From positions 1 through 64,000 of the forward strand of contig NW_025401204.1 of NCBI RefSeq assembly GCF_011075055.1: a stretch of DNA of 64,000 nucleotides, read 5' to 3'. The DNA is from Mangifera indica (taxonomy: Eukaryota > Streptophyta > Magnoliopsida > Sapindales > Anacardiaceae). Below, in pieces: positions 49,111-64,000 of the stretch. The position numbers were made by a program, and so were the translations under genes. How positions within the stretch are numbered: position 1 is the first letter of the stretch; every line of letters begins with the position of its first letter. A model generated the notes under the pieces. The model was not told where the DNA came from. It did no database searches and worked only from the letters and a program-made list of their open reading frames with translations.

Positions 49111-49842
49111 GGCCAAATGACTATTTCTCATTCAAGTTTTAATACAAATACAAATATACATTCGCGAGGATTGAAAAAACCAAACACCCATTTATGGGTT
49201 AACTTCTGTCAAATTTTTTATTAAAAATAATGGCAAAATTGTTATTTTATCACTAAACCCTAAACCCAACCAAATTTATATAATTTTTCTTACTTATTTT
49301 GAAAATATAATAATTTTCCTCTAGATTAAACTTTGAAAAATCACATTTTTTTTTTTTAGAGTTTTTTTTTTCTTCTTCTCCATCTCCGAATATCGGAATC
49401 CGATCGTGCCTCTTTGTCTCCTATTATCAATGTTTTCTTCTCCTAGATCTATCGTAAATGACGACGAAGATGTCTTCGTCTCTAACTGGAGACAAAGATG
49501 AGGTTTTCGTTGCCGTTTACGGTGGATCTAGGAGAAGAAAGCATTGGGGGCAAGAGATAAAGAGGCATGGCCAGATTCTAATTGTCAAAGATGAAGAAGA
49601 AGAAAAGAGGTGATTTTTCAAAGTTTAGTCTAGGAAGAATTATTAGTTTTTTAAACTAAAAAAAGAAAATGATATAAATTTAGTGGGGTTTAGGGTTTAA
49701 TTATTAAATAATGATTTTGTCTATACCTCTAAAAAAAAATCTAACAGAAGTTCGCTCATGAACAGGTGTTTAAATTTTTCAAATTTTACAGATATGTATT
49801 TATATTTGTATTAAAACTTAAGTAAGAAATAGCCCTTTGGCC
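49111..49842. mobile_element. Fold-back Mutator-like MITE, copy 2 (732 bp)
   Basis: The left end is GGCCAAATGACTATTTCTCA and the right end is AGAAATAGCCCTTTGGCC. The flanking 9-mers match at 7 of 9 (TTTAATTTG at 49102-49110; TTTGATTTA at 49843-49851), with both differences being transitions, which suggests an old insertion. The arms are imperfect inverted repeats. The centre at about 49430-49520 carries a CGACGAAGATGTCTTCGTC palindrome and a captured-looking GC-richer core. It encodes no protein. Confidence 0.8.
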
Positions 49843-49851
49843 TTTGATTTA

Positions 49852-51529
49852 AGTTTAAACCGATCTCAAACTTGCTTAATCTAATTCCCCCTAGTGGGAA
49901 CAAAGTTATTGCAAGTGAGTGGAAAAAAAAAAAACAAGTACATTATGGTTTTTATTTTCAAGCTTTGGTTAATAAATAAAAGATTATACCGCTATTGGCA
50001 ACAGGCTTGACATGAACGACCCAAGGAATTAGCTATGCGGCCTAAATCACCAAAAGACAAATAATAAAATGATGTGTTTTTATTTTGAATATATATACAT
50101 ATTTATACGTATTATTTTATGAATAAATAATTTTAAATTAAAGATAAAATAACACATAATCAAATAATGACACATATAAATGTATACACATTTATGGACC
50201 TAAAATAGATACACATGATATTACTAAAAGAGAAATTGATCTTGGGTTTGTCGCATACACTATTTACATAAGAGTAATTCTATGTGCACAACTTATACAC
50301 AAACAACGATATATCATTATGTAATTGAATAATTAAAAATTAAAAATAAAACAATACTCAATCACATGATAACACATCATTATTTGCATACAAAATTGTG
50401 CATATAATTTTATCATTTAAATAATTAGGAGGAACAGTATTTCCACTTAGAGAATTGTTGGTCTGAAGGGTGGATAGTTGGGCTAGGTTCGAATATATTT
50501 TTCCTTGAACAAACTGAACTCAAATTAAGAAAAATTCAGGTCATCAAGTTGAAACTCGGATGTTAATGTCAAAGCTCATCTCATTGGCAATTCATTTTCT
50601 TATTCCCAAACAATTTTTTGTTTTTTAAAATTCTTCTTTTCTAAAGTCTCTTCTCTTTTTCAAATTTACTGTTTACTAATTAAAATTAATCATTCTATAT
50701 TTGAATCAAATTCAAATTAACCCTTATTCCCTGACTGGTGTCATAAGAAAAAAAATTTGAGTCTAGGCTGTGAATTGCTCCGCTTAGCATTCTTTTAGGG
50801 TAACTCAATTCAGGTCCACTGGTTGCAGTCGACCTAAACAAATATTGGCCTGTGATTCACCACAATTAGTGGCCCATCCTAGGGAAGAGTTTCTGTCAAG
50901 GATGAGAGAAACCCAGATGAAATAGAAAGCAATAGACTAGAACGGCTAGGATTGAAGGTTATTTATTGTCACATCTTTCAACGCCAATCCATAATCAATT
51001 CAGTAATATTAATACATCTAACACATTTTAATTTGGCCGGTAAATCTTTAATCGCGGTGGCTATTTGCCTTGTACAATATTATTAGTTATGATTTCTTTT
51101 TTACAATGAATATTCTCCTTACTCATCATGATTATTCACTTTCTTTGATATTACTGTTTATCAAATCTTAACAAGTTCGATTCAAAACCATCCTTAGACC
51201 CATCAAGGCTTGCAATGGATTGGCCGATTGCTTCTGGATCTAATCCAAGGAAAATCCCATGGATTGATCATATTATTTTCAGAAATCAAGTCAGAACGTG
51301 ATATAATTTATGTAACTTTCAAAGAATTAATAACACTATGTATTACAGGCATATCAGATATAATTTAGTTGAAAGATAAACCTGAAATACCGGGAGAAGT
51401 CAAAGAAATATAATACTTAAGTATTACTTTGACAGGCCAGATATGGTAGCCGCTCAGACTAGCTTGAAAATACTCCATTTAAATCGCTTCTATCACATAA
51501 TTTACTCATCAAAACCTCATATTATAGAT
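49852..51529. other. Intergenic, downstream of APS2
   Basis: AT-rich DNA plus the APS2 3' UTR at its right end. I recognise no gene or repeat boundary. Confidence 0.4.
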
Positions 51530-54449
51530 TTAAGATGTTAAGACAGTCTGTTGCTGTGTTGCGTCTTCTGCTTGCAAGCTTTCATAATATTTGACAAGGA
51601 CTCTCCATCCTCCAGGGCACATAAAACCATCAGGAGGGTTCTCTCCAGTCCTTGCATATGTTCGCATCTGGAAAAACCAAACAATACAGACAAATCAATT
51701 TTAGGAAATTAAAATTTTAAAACCACCTAAAAAATTTATAGCAAATTAAACAGATTGACTATTTCAACTTTCAAAACCAACTTTCACGAATTTCACCATT
51801 TGGTCATTTTCAGCTAAAAAAAATTAATGGTCAGGTAATGTCTCCAGTTTATGTTAGAACAAGAAGATAAAGGGCAGTGCAAATATAATACCAGGGCTGA
51901 AAATTTTACTAGTGCGGCCACCAAAAAGTGCATGCATGATAGAATACTTTTTCCAGAAGTGCTGAAATATTATATCATACACTATGGAAAGCACTGGCCT
52001 AAGCAACATCTTTTTTCTATGTTCAGCAATGTGACATGAATTAAGCTATTTCAAAAAAATGGGTTATTAAATACTTTGTCACCTTGGTTCCAGAGATGAA
52101 GAGGAAATCTTTTGCACGTGAAGGATCAAAAAAAGCCATTTTCTGAGCCACTGTGTCATATGCAGCTACCTGCAGAATAAGAAATAATGTTAAAGACAAT
52201 GGAGGCAAAACACAAGAAACTCTCAGGATGGTAAAATTCACATCACTTCAGATAAGGTCCTGACATAACATATTATGATACATTTAATGTACTTGAATTT
52301 TTGCATAATAAACAAATACATATATAAAGCTTTTAGCCCTTTTCCACAAGCTCCGAAGTTTTAGAAAGTGAATGGAGATAGAACAGTGATCGCAAATGCT
52401 TGACTGAGTACAGTAAAATTTTGATAAAATCTATGGGAAATGTAATACTATCTCAATCAGAGAATCCACAAATTCAAAATTAATTTTAAAAAACAAACTT
52501 ATATGCATATGGTAGATGAGAAGCCTAGATTTTTTTTTTTTTCAAATTATATTAAACCATAGAGTCAACTTGACACATTCAATCCTAAACATACACTGCA
52601 GTTTCATATGACAAATAATAAAATTGCACAGAGGGATATAATATACAGCAACAGCATGCAGTGAGAAGAAGCAACAAAAATATGTTAATCAGGGTAACAG
52701 TAGCATAGAATAATATTTACCCTGAATGGTAAAATATTTAGCTTCTCCAGACCAGGGGCCATGCTTAGCACCTTCTTCCCATGATCAGGATCATATAAAT
52801 CTCTTTTCTCAGTTGGATGACCCATTCCAGCTGGATCGCGACCAACAATATAAAAATTAGCACCTGCATTGATCCGAGCCTTGGCATGCCATTGAACTTC
52901 AGTTGGGCCTGCATAATGCATGGGTGATGGAAATATTGCCACAATTGTAGTGTCAGGGTCAAGGACTCCATCTGCTAGTACCTGCAGCGATAGAAAACAA
53001 AAACGATTTGATAAATTAGTCACTTGGACACCACAATGATGTTAAAATATTCAACACAAATCATGTAGAACTTTAAATATGCAGTTCACAATCACATGAT
53101 AATGCGATATTGTCACTCAACTTACAAGTAAATTATGACACTCAGCATCATGAGTTATTCAGACAATAAGTTAATTTGTTGTTTGTTTTTGACATATACA
53201 GTTAAAATAGTATGACATACTTAACATGACATCTACAAAAGACACAGACACAAAGATTTGTATCAATTTTATGGAATTACGCCAGTTTGTTGTTACAGCA
53301 ATCCCAAATCAACTCAATGTTAAATATGTATGATTGAATTTAGTGCAAATACCTCACTGTGTTGTTCCATTCGAACATCCAATGGCACATCATCAGCCTT
53401 TGTGAAACCTCCCAAAGGATGAAGTAACAAAATTGGATTCTTGTAACCCATCTCCAAAAGTCGCCCGCGTGTATCATTCATCAATAAAGCATGACCATTA
53501 TGCACAGGGTTCCTCAACTGAAAAGCAAAAACTGCATCTGCTTGACGGCTATTAAATTCTTTCCGTAGTTGTTTAGGAGAGAGCCTATAGTGATCAAGGC
53601 CATCATTATACTTAATGGGCTTTAACACTTCAAGATCCCCACCAATGAGCCAATTTCCAGCCGCAGTAATTGCTTCCTCAACATATGGCAATCCTGGTGC
53701 GGTTGTTCCCCAAGTTCTAGCAATTCTTTCTTCTTTGTTATGCTTATATATTTCAATACTGCAATGTAAATTATAATTCAGGAAGCAATTTTAAGCTGAG
53801 AAACTACTGAAAAATGATTGACTAATTGAATTAACACATACTTATACTTTCAATATCATGCATTAACAACTATTGGAGTTCACCAAACTGACCTGCGAAG
53901 AATTCCAATCAAGTCTCCACCGGGGCCAACCAACCCTACATTGGTTGATGACCCAATTCGCTCTTTAGTCTCGTCATCGATAGCCAAAACAATGGGAAGC
54001 GACATGTTAACTATGTTTCCATCTCCCGTTTTCAAACAGTTAAAATGCAAACTCTGCAAGTACTCGTTCTCCCTCATGAACCCTCTTAACGGACTCGCCC
54101 ATCCCTCGCTAATCACATGAACCCATTCCAAGTCAATCTTCGTCAGATTCACTCTCGGCATTGATTCAGCTTCTATCATCTTGGGTCCACGCTCATTCTC
54201 CGGAACCACCAGATCCACCAGGACCCCACCATCTGGTTCGATCAAAGAGCTCTTAATCACACACGATGAAGAAGACTTAACAGAAACTGAATCCGTACTC
54301 ATTCTGGGTCGATAAACAGTCAATGGGTTTGAAGAATAAATTGGTCCCGGTCGTATTCTAACGCTGTAATTTGCGATTTTTTTCCGTCCAACTCTCTGGA
54401 GATTGAGGCTAAAGCTTTCGGTGACGTGTACTTTAATTGTCAGAGACAT
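51530..54449 (-). CDS. APS2: ATP sulfurylase, APS2-like, five exons
   Basis: Sulfate adenylyltransferase (ATP + sulfate to adenosine 5'-phosphosulfate + PPi) catalyses the entry step of sulfate assimilation. Exons in order: 54449-53893, 53758-53353, 52981-52721, 52169-52083, 51667-51530. Phases agree, giving 482 residues (Arabidopsis APS2 is 476). The first ~60 residues are basic and Ser-rich, with few acids, fitting a plastid transit peptide. The mature part starts near SSLIEPDGG. Catalytic motifs are seen: [16 protein letters not shown] (QxRNPxHxxH), [26 protein letters not shown] and [15 protein letters not shown]. The C-terminus reads [35 protein letters not shown] and the [11 protein letters not shown] end match APS2 better than APS1/3/4. 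A second in-frame Met (codon 50, 54302-54300) could start a cytosolic form. Fold-back elements lie 475 bp and 1.3 kb upstream. Confidence 0.96.
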
Positions 54450-54914
54450 GATTGTTGCGGGAACCCGTAATACTTAGGGATGAATATGATTGTTTAAGTA
54501 ATGTGGAGATCCGCCGGATTCGGGGAAGTGTTTGTGTGGGTATGGCGAACATCTTGAACGAAGATGAAGACCAGAAGTTAAATAATGTGAGGTGGGTGAA
54601 GAGATCCACACATTTGCAAGGAGTGTTGTGACTGTGATTGTGGATGAGAGGTCGGTGGCAGTCGGCGTTTTCCAAGTTGATTTTGTTTTGCTGGGGACCA
54701 AAGCGAGCTCCCTGACTCTGAGAGGAATATATTGACAGGTTCAGATGCGAATCTGGATCATACCTTGGCCTCAAATAGCATCCATAGCTTTGCCCCGGAC
54801 CCAGACAACCACATCTGGGTTCAACATTTCGAAGTTTTCAAGAGCCCTGATCAAATTTCTATATGTTGACTTTTGACCCACTCAGCTTCAGTTGTTTTGC
54901 TCAAATGTGTTTTG
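54450..54914 (-). promoter_or_regulatory. APS2 leader and proximal promoter
   Basis: About 465 bp between the APS2 ATG and the nearest fold-back element. No canonical TATA box stands out, and I could not fix the transcription start. The short open frames here show no family similarity. Confidence 0.4.
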
Positions 54915-54923
54915 TTCAAGTAT

Positions 54924-55663
54924 GGCCAAAGGACTATTTCCTACCCATGCTGTTTTACCAAATTTTCTCAGTTAACTTTAAAAATCTTATCTACTTATTT
55001 ATAAATAATTAAAATTAATAGTTTAAAAAATAAAATTTTATTTTATTTATGATATTAAAAATAAATTAAAATTTTGTCTCTTTTTTATCTCCTAATATCT
55101 AAAAACTAACTATTTTCATCTAAACCTAGTTTTGAAAAATAGCATTCTCCCCCTAGGGTTTAGTTTTCAATCCCCAACACCAAATTAGGCTCCATCACCG
55201 ATGACGAAGCTTTCCAAAGACATCACTATACTCCGATGGTCTCCCTTGCCTCATTTGGAGCATCGGTCGATCGAGATCTGGCCTGAAAAGATGAAAAGCT
55301 TCTTCTCTCGACGAAACTTTTCATCTTTTCAAACCAGATTTGATCGATCGTTGCTCCAGAGGAGGCAAGGGAGACCGTCGGAGCATGGTAATACCTCTGG
55401 AAAGCTTCATCGTCGACGATGGAACCAGATTTAGTATCGGGGATTGAAAACTAAACCTTAGGGGGGAGAATGTATTTTTTAAAACTTGGCCTAGGGGGAA
55501 ATGGTTAGTTTTTAGGGGTTAGGGGGTGAAAAGGAGATAAAATTTTTAGAAGTTAGAGTTTCGTTAATTTTAACTGTTCATGAGTGAGTAAATGAAATTT
55601 TTAAAGTTAATGAGAGAAACTTTGAGATATTAGCATACTTTGGCTGCGAATAATCCTTTGGCC
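54924..55663. mobile_element. Fold-back Mutator-like MITE, copy 3 (740 bp)
   Basis: The ends are GGCCAAAGGACTATTTCCTA and AATAATCCTTTGGCC. The flanking 9-mers TTCAAGTAT (54915-54923) and TTTAAATAT (55664-55672) match at 7 of 9, differing by two transitions. Long inverted arms surround a GC-richer centre (about 55195-55430) where GGTCTCCCTTGCCTC pairs with GAGGCAAGGGAGACC and CGATCGA-type words pair across the middle. There is no transposase. It sits 475 bp upstream of the APS2 start, so small RNAs from its hairpin could affect that promoter (inference). Confidence 0.82.
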
Positions 55664-55786
55664 TTTAAATATTACAATCTTGGGACAAAAATTTGAACCT
55701 AAACTAGGCTCCAAATAAATTTGAAGTGGCAACACTGAATTGGACCTTGGTTACTCCCCATGAAGACTTGTTCCAGATATCTTAAA

Positions 55787-56543
55787 GGCCAAACGACTAT
55801 TTCCCACCCAAGGTTTAGCGTTTTCTCAAAAGTCCCCCCTTTAACTATGGAAACACCAAACACCCACCCATGGTCGGTTAGATTTAACCAAACCCTAACG
55901 GTGGTAGGGGTAAAATCGTCATTTTTGCTATAATATTAAAAATAAACTAAAATAGAATTTATTTTTGCCCCCCTAAACTTTAAAAACTGAAATTTTCCCC
56001 CGCCTAAGTTTTAAAAAATTGCAGTTTCACCCTAGGGTTTGGTTTTGAAATCTCCGACGACTTCTCCGGCTCCGTTGCCGACGACCGCTCCCTTCCGAAG
56101 CAACCTCTCCTTCCGGCGATCTCTTTCCTCCCATTCGGAGGTCCGATCGGCGCCCGGAGACGTCGTGGGAGACGAAGAACTTCGTCGGGCGACTTCTTCG
56201 TCTCCCACGACGTCTCCGGGCGCCGATCGGACCTCCGAATGGGAGGAAAGAGATCGCCGGAAGGAGAGGTTGCTTCGGGAGGGAGCGGTCGTCGGCAACG
56301 GAGCCGGAGAAGTCATCGGAGATTTCAAAACCAAACCCTAGGGTGAAACTGCAATTTTTTAAAACTTAGGCGGGGGAAAAATTTCAGTTTTTAAAGTTTA
56401 GGGGGGCAAAAGGAGATAAAATTTTCAGGCGTTAGGGTTTTGTTAAATCTAACCGGCCATGGGTGGGTATTTAGTGTTTCCATAGTTAAATGGGGGACTT
56501 TTGAGAATACATCAAACCTTGGGTGGGAAATAGTCGTTTGGCC
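55787..56543. mobile_element. Fold-back Mutator-like MITE, copy 4 (757 bp, near-perfect palindrome)
   Basis: The ends are GGCCAAACGACTATTTCCCA and TGGGAAATAGTCGTTTGGCC, exact inverted repeats, flanked by a perfect 9-bp target duplication TATCTTAAA (55778-55786 and 56544-56552). The left arm (to 56179) and right arm (from 56194) pair almost perfectly in the inner 150 bp or so (56039-56341) around a 14-nt spacer. The outer left arm holds about 40 extra bases. The core is strikingly GC-rich for this window. Because of the symmetry, each strand has a TTG-started open frame of 100 codons reading nearly the same peptide (VLKSPTTSPAPLPTTAP); I regard these as by-products of the palindrome. Intact duplication and symmetry point to a recent insertion. 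Confidence 0.92.
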
Positions 56544-56552
56544 TATCTTAAA

Positions 56553-57725
56553 TACATAACTTGTGTGGCACCTAGCTGCCCGAGTTAAGCCACTCTTTGC
56601 GTCTCAAAATTGCAGCGAGAGCGATAAAAATTGGAGCAAAATGAGTGAGAGTCGTCAACACGCAAAGACAACATAGACTCTGAGAGCAGAGAATGCTGAA
56701 ATTACAGTCTATTACCAGTCTAATATGTGTTGTATATGGGGTTGGCTTTGAGTTAAGATAACTTAAATTTGTTTTTAAAAAGTTTGAATTCAACTTATTT
56801 TAAAATAGTTAAACTCAAATCTAGTTTTTAGTTTAATTTATTATTAAAATGAAATCATTTTAATAAATATTGATTGGAATAATATTATTTTGTATTAAAA
56901 TTTTTAAATTTATAAATTTGATGAGTTTAATATCTTAAACTTCAAGTTTAAATTTAAAAATATTAAACTTTTAAATTTAAACTCGAGCTTAAATTCAAAC
57001 AAACTCTCTTTAAATCTAATATAAATTGTATAATTAGTTCTAAGGACATACCCTTATTAAAATTTGTTAGAATATAAATTGTATAATTATTCTAAAGACA
57101 TCTCTCCATGGGTGTTTTCCAATGATAAAAAATGAGAAAATAAAATATAAAATATAAAATGTTAAGGTAAAAAGGATTTTGTTTATAATTTTTAGAGTGT
57201 AGGTAATATTAATTATACTATATATTAGAAATATTTTGTATGAACTATTTTATAAACTAACAACCTCACTCAGAATAAACTATTTTCAAGCTCGAACTTA
57301 ACTCAATATTGGTTGGGGTTTACCTTTAGTTAAAAATAATTTGATAAAATGAAAAAAATAATATTTTATTTGGAATAAATAATATAAAACTGTGTTATAC
57401 TGAAAATTAATATCAATATTTTAAAATATTGAAAGTCAATAAAATCATTTTAAGTAATAAAATTATATAGATTGAATTTTTTTTAATATTGTTGTAGAAT
57501 TGATTAAATAAATTTGAATTAAAATAAAATAATAACAAATTATGTAATTTTTAAATGTTTATATTTTAATATTTAATACTATTAATAAAATTATAAATAA
57601 AATTTTATATGTAAGTTATAATACGTTATCATATAATTAAATATTATTTTATTTTTAATTTGAATTAATTAAATTATATAATAATATATTATTATTTATA
57701 TATAAAATTTTACATACACCAAAAA
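56553..57725. other. AT-rich intergenic DNA
   Basis: This stretch is dominated by A and T, especially at 56750-57700, with words like AAATTTAAACTC and TTTAAAATATTGAAAG. No gene or clear element boundary is seen. Confidence 0.4.
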
Positions 57726-58795
57726 GGCTCATTTTCATTCAAAGTTTTTTGTTTATTCAAATTTCACCCTATTTTTTATTAAAATCCAAAAACCTGTCCG
57801 TGAAAGGTTAACTTTAACGCAAAACGTTAGGAAGAAGGGCATTTAAGGAAATGCGCCTCTCTTGATTTGAAATATTGAAACGAAATCTGCAAAAAATTAA
57901 ATGCAGCAGGGGTTATTCAACTTTTTACGCTATCTCGTATAATCGCGACACGTGGATAACACTGTTCAATATGGGCAGATTTTTTCTGATTTGTGAGGAA
58001 TGGGTCGGCGATTTATTAAAAAGTATTGGCGTGGCTGAACCTGTTAGGAACACCTGTCGCACGGAACAAAAAGTATCCGATTTTTTGGGAAAATAGCGGC
58101 GCAAACCCAACTGATCTGTGATGATTTGTCAGGCGTTATAATTATTAGGCATCAATGGCTGCAAAATTTTGAGGGCAATGGACGGTTCCGATTCAATTGG
58201 GAAGATTTGGCTAATAGAAGGGCGACACCTGAAGGGCATTTTTGTCATTTAACATTCAAATTAAAAAATTTGTGAATTAAATATTGTTTTTTATATCTTA
58301 TCAAATAAGATACAATCACCTGTCACAAAAAATCAAAAGAAATTTGAAGGAAAAACAAGGTCCTTTTGGCACTAAGATTTTCTCTACCCCTTGCCTTTCA
58401 TCTCTCTCTCTTTCCGCTTTCTTCCTCTCAAAGAAAAACCACACTATGACTAAAGCAGAAGTCACTCCAAAAAAACAAAGCAAAGTCCTTTGGTTTGGCA
58501 CAAGATTTTCTCTCCCTCTTTTCACTTTCTTCTTAAAAAAAAAAGGAAAAAAAAGACCACACTATGATTCGTTCACGGCGATAACACAAGATTCTTTTCT
58601 TTTCTTTACAAGATAATGGGTTGCATGGATCATATTTTTGATATTTTATTAAAAAAGATAAAACAGTCATTTCAATTATGAACAAACAGAAAGTATTAAA
58701 ATTAATTTTTTGTGGATGGATCTTTATATTTTTAATAATTAATAAAAAAGAACTTGAAAAAACAATAAATTTTAGGTAGAAATAATTCGTTTGGC
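57726..58795. mobile_element. Possible fifth, diverged fold-back element
   Basis: The left edge GGCTCATTTTCATTCAAAG and the right edge GTAGAAATAATTCGTTTGGC (reverse complement GCCAAACGAATTATTTCTAC) share the layout of the four clear copies. The AACCTGTCCGTGAAAGGTTAACTTTAACG stretch near 57790-57820 also resembles their sub-terminal text. No 9-bp duplication could be found, so identity and limits are uncertain. The interior includes the direct repeat at 58360-58575. Confidence 0.3.
58360..58575. repeat. Imperfect direct repeat, about 105-bp units
   Basis: AAGGTCCTTTTGGCACTAAGATTTTCTCTACC...CCACACTATGACT (from 58359) is followed by a second version, AAAGTCCTTTGGTTTGGCACAAGATTTTCTCTCC...CCACACTATGATT (from 58481). 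The second copy has a longer A-run. Neither looks coding. Confidence 0.6.
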
Positions 58796-59059
58796 TTTTT
58801 ACAGATGGTTTGTATAAGTAACACTATTTCAACCGTACATTCAAAATTAAAAAACAGCTGATACATTATATTATGAAAGACAGACGGTGACGGCGATTGG
58901 ATAGAGTTCATTGTAACTGTATGGGCCACTGAAGAACGCAGTACCAAATCTTTTGCTTGAAGAGTTAAATCTATCGTACTGAAGTCAGTCATTCTCCAAA
59001 GCCACGCCTCTCTTCTCCCTGTAAGTTAACCTCTGACTCTGAGGCCGCATTTCAAAAAA

Positions 59060-59520
59060 GAAAAATTATTTTGAAAATAAATTAATTAAAAAATTATTTG
59101 ATATAAAATTTTAATATATTTGATAAAATTAGATAAAAATTAATAATTATAAATAATTATTATATTTAATTAAAAATAATAAAAATATTATTTTATTTAA
59201 AATATTTTTAAATATTATTTGTTATATTAATTAAAAATAAGATTATTTTTATTTTAAAAAATAATAATTACAAATATAATTATAATAAAATAAAAAACTT
59301 TTAAAATTTAATAATCAAATTATTTTTTATATTCCTTACCAAATCACTTATAGATAAAATTTTCAAATCTTCTATTATTTATAATAAAAAATAATGTTTA
59401 TAATAAAAAATAATAAAATTATATATATTATATATATAAATAATATATTATTATATTACTAAATAATTTTAATTTAATGTTTTATAATTATAATTATAAT
59501 TATAATAAAAAAAATATTTA
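59060..59520. repeat. AT-rich MITE-like repeat upstream of XRN
   Basis: Almost pure A/T. It shares phrases with 24000-24450 (for example AATAATTATTATATTTRAT and TTGTTATATTAATTAAAAATAAG), suggesting a second copy of that AT-rich family. Ends were not determined. Confidence 0.35.
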
Positions 59521-59745
59521 ATACCATTCACCGAAATCTCAAATTGACATTATTGCAGCGGCGCATGCGCACAGCTAATTCCCAGCTTTGGATTTTATTA
59601 CCAAGATTCATTCAATGGACGGAACAAAAGGTTGTGACAACGTGGGTGAATTTGACCCGTTGGATTAAAGAGATCAAGAGTTAGGAGACATGTCAAATCA
59701 TTTTTATATTTTTACAAGACAAAAGCACCCTCACTTCTTTCCAAA

Positions 59746-59821
59746 TTTCCCGCTATTTGTTCAATAACTCAGGGGTATTGCTGTCCAACTATTTACTCTC
59801 GTGCTCGTTCTGGGCGCCAAA
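59746..59821. promoter_or_regulatory. Two E2F-type sites in the XRN promoter
   Basis: TTTCCCGC at 59746-59753 and GCGCCAAA (reverse of TTTGGCGC) at 59814-59821 both fit the TTTSSCGC E2F consensus. They lie 194 and 119 bp upstream of the XRN start codon. Cell-cycle control is inferred only. Confidence 0.45.
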
Positions 59822-59939
59822 CAGAACTTTAAAGCACGGCTTATTTTCTCTCGTTTAATTAATTTGTCCTTCCGTTTTAAGCCTAGCGTGTTCAGAGTTT
59901 TGTGAGACATTTTTCAGATTTCCAGCTCCATTTTTAGTA

Positions 59940-64000
<4,061 letters not shown>

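Noticed and set aside
51530..54449. miR395 target site in the ATP sulfurylase mRNA
   Set aside because: Scanning the exons by eye I found no convincing match to the GAGTTCCCCCAAACACTTC-like target; Arabidopsis APS2 is also not a miR395 target as far as I recall.
54433..54774. 113-codon minus-strand frame upstream of APS2
   Set aside because: No similarity. It overlaps the APS2 start region in another frame and is likely leader or promoter DNA.

Overview
This window is nuclear DNA from a flowering plant, almost certainly a eudicot and probably a woody rosid, although the species cannot be fixed from sequence alone. It has spliceosomal introns with GT/AG ends, plant-only gene families (ARF, SAUR, FPP), plant promoter elements, and long AT-rich intergenic DNA with MITE-like repeats. 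I rebuilt exons by hand from splice sites, phase and family conservation.

Layout from left to right. (1) 1-871, + strand: the 3' part of an SAM-dependent methyltransferase-like gene with a one-base frameshift at about 104. (2) 8135-2319, - strand: a complete 14-exon gene for AUXIN RESPONSE FACTOR 5 (MONOPTEROS), 950 residues, with three auxin-response elements upstream. (3) 13151-14780, +: an intron-containing decayed copy of the RNA polymerase I stalk subunit gene RPA43, with two nonsense codons and a damaged first exon, under a promoter that still looks like that of a ribosome-biogenesis gene. (4) 21282-21722, +: an intronless SAUR (SAUR49-like). (5) 31720-36401, +: a five-exon filament-like plant protein (FPP), 1083 residues, plus a 5' UTR exon. 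(6) 42229-41909, -: a second intronless SAUR (SAUR50-like). (7) 54449-51530, -: a five-exon ATP sulfurylase, most like APS2, 482 residues. (8) 59940-64000, +: the first 11 recognisable exons of a nuclear 5'-3' exoribonuclease (XRN2/XRN3 type), cut by the window end, with a defective-looking zinc-knuckle exon.

The genes are not an operon or a pathway cluster. ARF5 and the two SAURs all belong to auxin response but lie 13-34 kb apart. The space between genes is AT-rich and holds degenerate dispersed repeats, simple repeats and a 30-base poly-C run. It also holds a clear family of 730-790 bp fold-back elements with Mutator-like 9-bp target duplications at 47776, 49111, 54924 and 55787, clustered on both sides of APS2. 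The 55787 copy is an almost perfect long palindrome with an intact 9/9 target duplication, so it is probably a recent insertion.

The observations most worth a second look are the fold-back family, the stop-free in-frame intron 11 of ARF5, the hairpin at 1569-1652, the RPA43 relic, and the broken zinc knuckle of the XRN gene.
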